Source: Nitrospira sp. (GTDB taxonomy: Bacteria; Nitrospirota; Thermodesulfovibrionia; Thermodesulfovibrionales; SM23-35). Taken from it: a stretch of DNA of 13,523 bases. Location: positions 1 through 13,523 of the forward strand of contig VGWY01000050.1 in NCBI GenBank assembly GCA_016873575.1. The letters run 5' to 3'. Below are positions 12,323-13,523 of this stretch, in pieces. The translations under genes and the position numbers were made by a program. The notes beneath the pieces were generated by a model. The model ran no database searches. It had not been told where the DNA came from and worked only from the letters and a program-made list of their open reading frames with translations. How positions within the stretch are numbered: position 1 is the stretch's first letter; each line of letters starts with the position of its first letter.

Positions 12323-13369
12323 ATGCCTTATAGAGCAATGAAAGAATCTTTAAATGCCGTTATTGATAGCCTCTCCGATGGGATACTTGTCACTGATAAA
12401 ACAGGTAAGATCATCCTTTATAACCGGAAGGCTGAGGTTTTGTTGGGCATAAAAGGAAAGACTGCTTTAGATCAGCCAGTTCAGCACATTGGAAATGAGG
12501 TGCTGGTTGAACTTATAACTAAGACATTAGCACTTGATCTGCCTTATCATACTGAAGAGGTATGCCTTATAGACTCAGGTGATACAAGGCTCAGGGTTCA
12601 TGTCAACCCTGTTAGAAATGAGAATGCGTTACTCATTGGATCGGTAACTCTGCTACATGATGTCTCACGGTTAAGTGCTATAGATAAGATCAAGACAAGT
12701 TTCTTATCTATGGTTTCTCATCAATTAAAATCCCCATTAAGCTCCACACTACTTCAGACATCTATCCTTCTGGATGGGATAGTGGGAGAGTTAAATGAGA
12801 AACAAAGGGATTTGCTTCAAAAGGTCAGAAATAGAATAAAAGGTATGGTCGATTTGATACATGATATCCTTGATGTATGCTTTGTAGAAGAGGGAGGATA
12901 TCTGAAACAGATAGAACATCTGGATGTCGCTGAGATTCTGAAGAGGACTGTCGAGCTGATACAACCCCAGGCCCAGGACAAGAATATCGCCCTTCATGTA
13001 AAAATAGAGGATAACCTTCCTGTGATCAGTGGGAACAGAAGCAGTGTGGAGGCCATGTTTATTAACCTGATCAGCAACGCCATTAAGTACACGCCACCGG
13101 GAGGGAAGGTTAATGTCGAGATGGGTGAAAATGCACAGAACATTCAGTTAGAAGTATCTGACACGGGAATAGGTGTTGAAGACGTGGATTTCCCCCGAAT
13201 TTTCGATAAATTCTACAGGGTAAGATCCGATCTGACAAAAAATATCAGCGGTACCGGTCTGGGCCTTTCCATTGTGAAAAGCGTTGTGGATACCCACTAC
13301 GGCACCATCAATGTAGAAAGTAAGGTAGGAGAGGGTACTACATTTACCGTTCTGCTCCCGGCAAAATAA
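12323..13369 (+). CDS. Soluble PAS-domain sensor histidine kinase
   Basis: A 348-residue histidine kinase with no membrane segment or signal peptide, so it senses a cytoplasmic cue. An N-terminal PAS domain spans about residues 8-115 (SDGILVTDKTGKIILYNRKAE; VTLLHDVS at its end). HisKA follows with phospho-acceptor H133 in FLSMVSHQLKSPLS. The ATPase domain shows the N box around N252 (NLISNAIKYTPPGG), the G1 box DTGIG (280-284), the F box IFDKFYRV (293-300) and the G2 box GTGLGLSIV (310-318). All catalytic motifs are intact. The ATG has AGGGAAGAG at proper spacing. The PAS core shows no obvious cofactor signature; C81 and C186 are the only cysteines. It most likely phosphorylates the two receivers upstream. 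A role in controlling the hdr-met operon is only suggested by position. Confidence 0.93.
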   Translation: MPYRAMKESLNAVIDSLSDGILVTDKTGKIILYNRKAEVLLGIKGKTALDQPVQHIGNEVLVELITKTLALDLPYHTEEVCLIDSGDTRLRVHVNPVRNENALLIGSVTLLHDVSRLSAIDKIKTSFLSMVSHQLKSPLSSTLLQTSILLDGIVGELNEKQRDLLQKVRNRIKGMVDLIHDILDVCFVEEGGYLKQIEHLDVAEILKRTVELIQPQAQDKNIALHVKIEDNLPVISGNRSSVEAMFINLISNAIKYTPPGGKVNVEMGENAQNIQLEVSDTGIGVEDVDFPRIFDKFYRVRSDLTKNISGTGLGLSIVKSVVDTHYGTINVESKVGEGTTFTVLLPAK

Positions 13370-13489
13370 AGTATCCTTCTCATAAAGATAAAGATTCTCA
13401 TATAAGAGCAATCAATAGCGCTAATGTAGTGTCCCTTAAACAAGTGGTGTTATCAAAGGTAATTAGTAAGCTCTATATTGGCTTCACTT

Positions 13490-13517
13490 TGTCATTCCGG
13501 CTTGTCCGGAATCTTTC
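13490..13517 (+). repeat. TGTCATTCCGG hairpin repeat, second copy of the 4319-4346 family
   Basis: ATTCCGG at 13494-13500 pairs with CCGGAAT at 13506-13512 around a CTTGT loop, preceded by TGTC and followed by CTTTC. The 28 bases match the reverse complement of 4319-4346 at 25 positions. Two of the three differences form one compensatory pair change in the stem. It may be the left end of a larger element running past the window edge. Confidence 0.7.
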
Positions 13518-13523
13518 AGGGCT

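Overview
The window reads as one-carbon (Wood-Ljungdahl) chromosomal DNA from an anaerobic bacterium with an acetogenic or sulfate-reducer-like lifestyle. All recognisable genes lie on the + strand. The moderately AT-rich composition, the flavin-based HdrABC machinery, the CooC maturation factor and the abundant small TGTCATTC-type palindromes fit an uncultured Nitrospirota (Thermodesulfovibrionia-like) or Desulfobacterota lineage. That assignment is inference; there is no rRNA or marker gene to settle it.

Layout. (1) Positions 96-4136 hold a C1/folate supply region: cooC (nickel insertion into CO dehydrogenase), a 5-formyl-THF cyclo-ligase overlapping it, a 190-bp palindromic MITE-like element, an inositol-monophosphatase-family gene, folE behind a clear sigma70-type promoter, and folD. 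(2) Positions 4137-4428 are non-coding and full of hairpins and dispersed-repeat copies. (3) Positions 4429-11122 hold a tight six-gene operon, hdrC-hdrB-hdrA-mvhD-metV-metF. This gene set matches the hexaheteromeric methylene-tetrahydrofolate reductase (MetFV-HdrABC-MvhD) known from Moorella thermoacetica. (4) A short repeat-bearing spacer is followed by two single-domain response regulators and a soluble PAS histidine kinase (11328-13369). The rest is more repeat DNA.

The most notable point is in mvhD. Its frame is interrupted by a TGA at 9238-9240, exactly where the family has a conserved Cys. The same frame continues as textbook MvhD sequence to 9492, and a bacterial SECIS-like hairpin sits directly after the TGA. 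I read this as one selenocysteine-containing MvhD (167 aa, Sec84), not as a broken gene. A routine gene caller would report an 83-residue fragment and lose the C-terminal half. The stop codon of the full frame overlaps the metV start (ATGA), so metV translation may depend on UGA read-through.

Working together: folE starts pterin synthesis for folate. The cyclo-ligase and FolD generate and interconvert C1-folates. FolD supplies methylene-THF, MetF/MetV reduces it to methyl-THF, and HdrABC/MvhD handle the electrons, possibly by flavin-based bifurcation. CooC matures the CO dehydrogenase that would use the methyl branch; the CODH/ACS genes themselves are not in the window. The receiver/kinase trio may sense a cytoplasmic cue tied to this metabolism, but its target is not visible.
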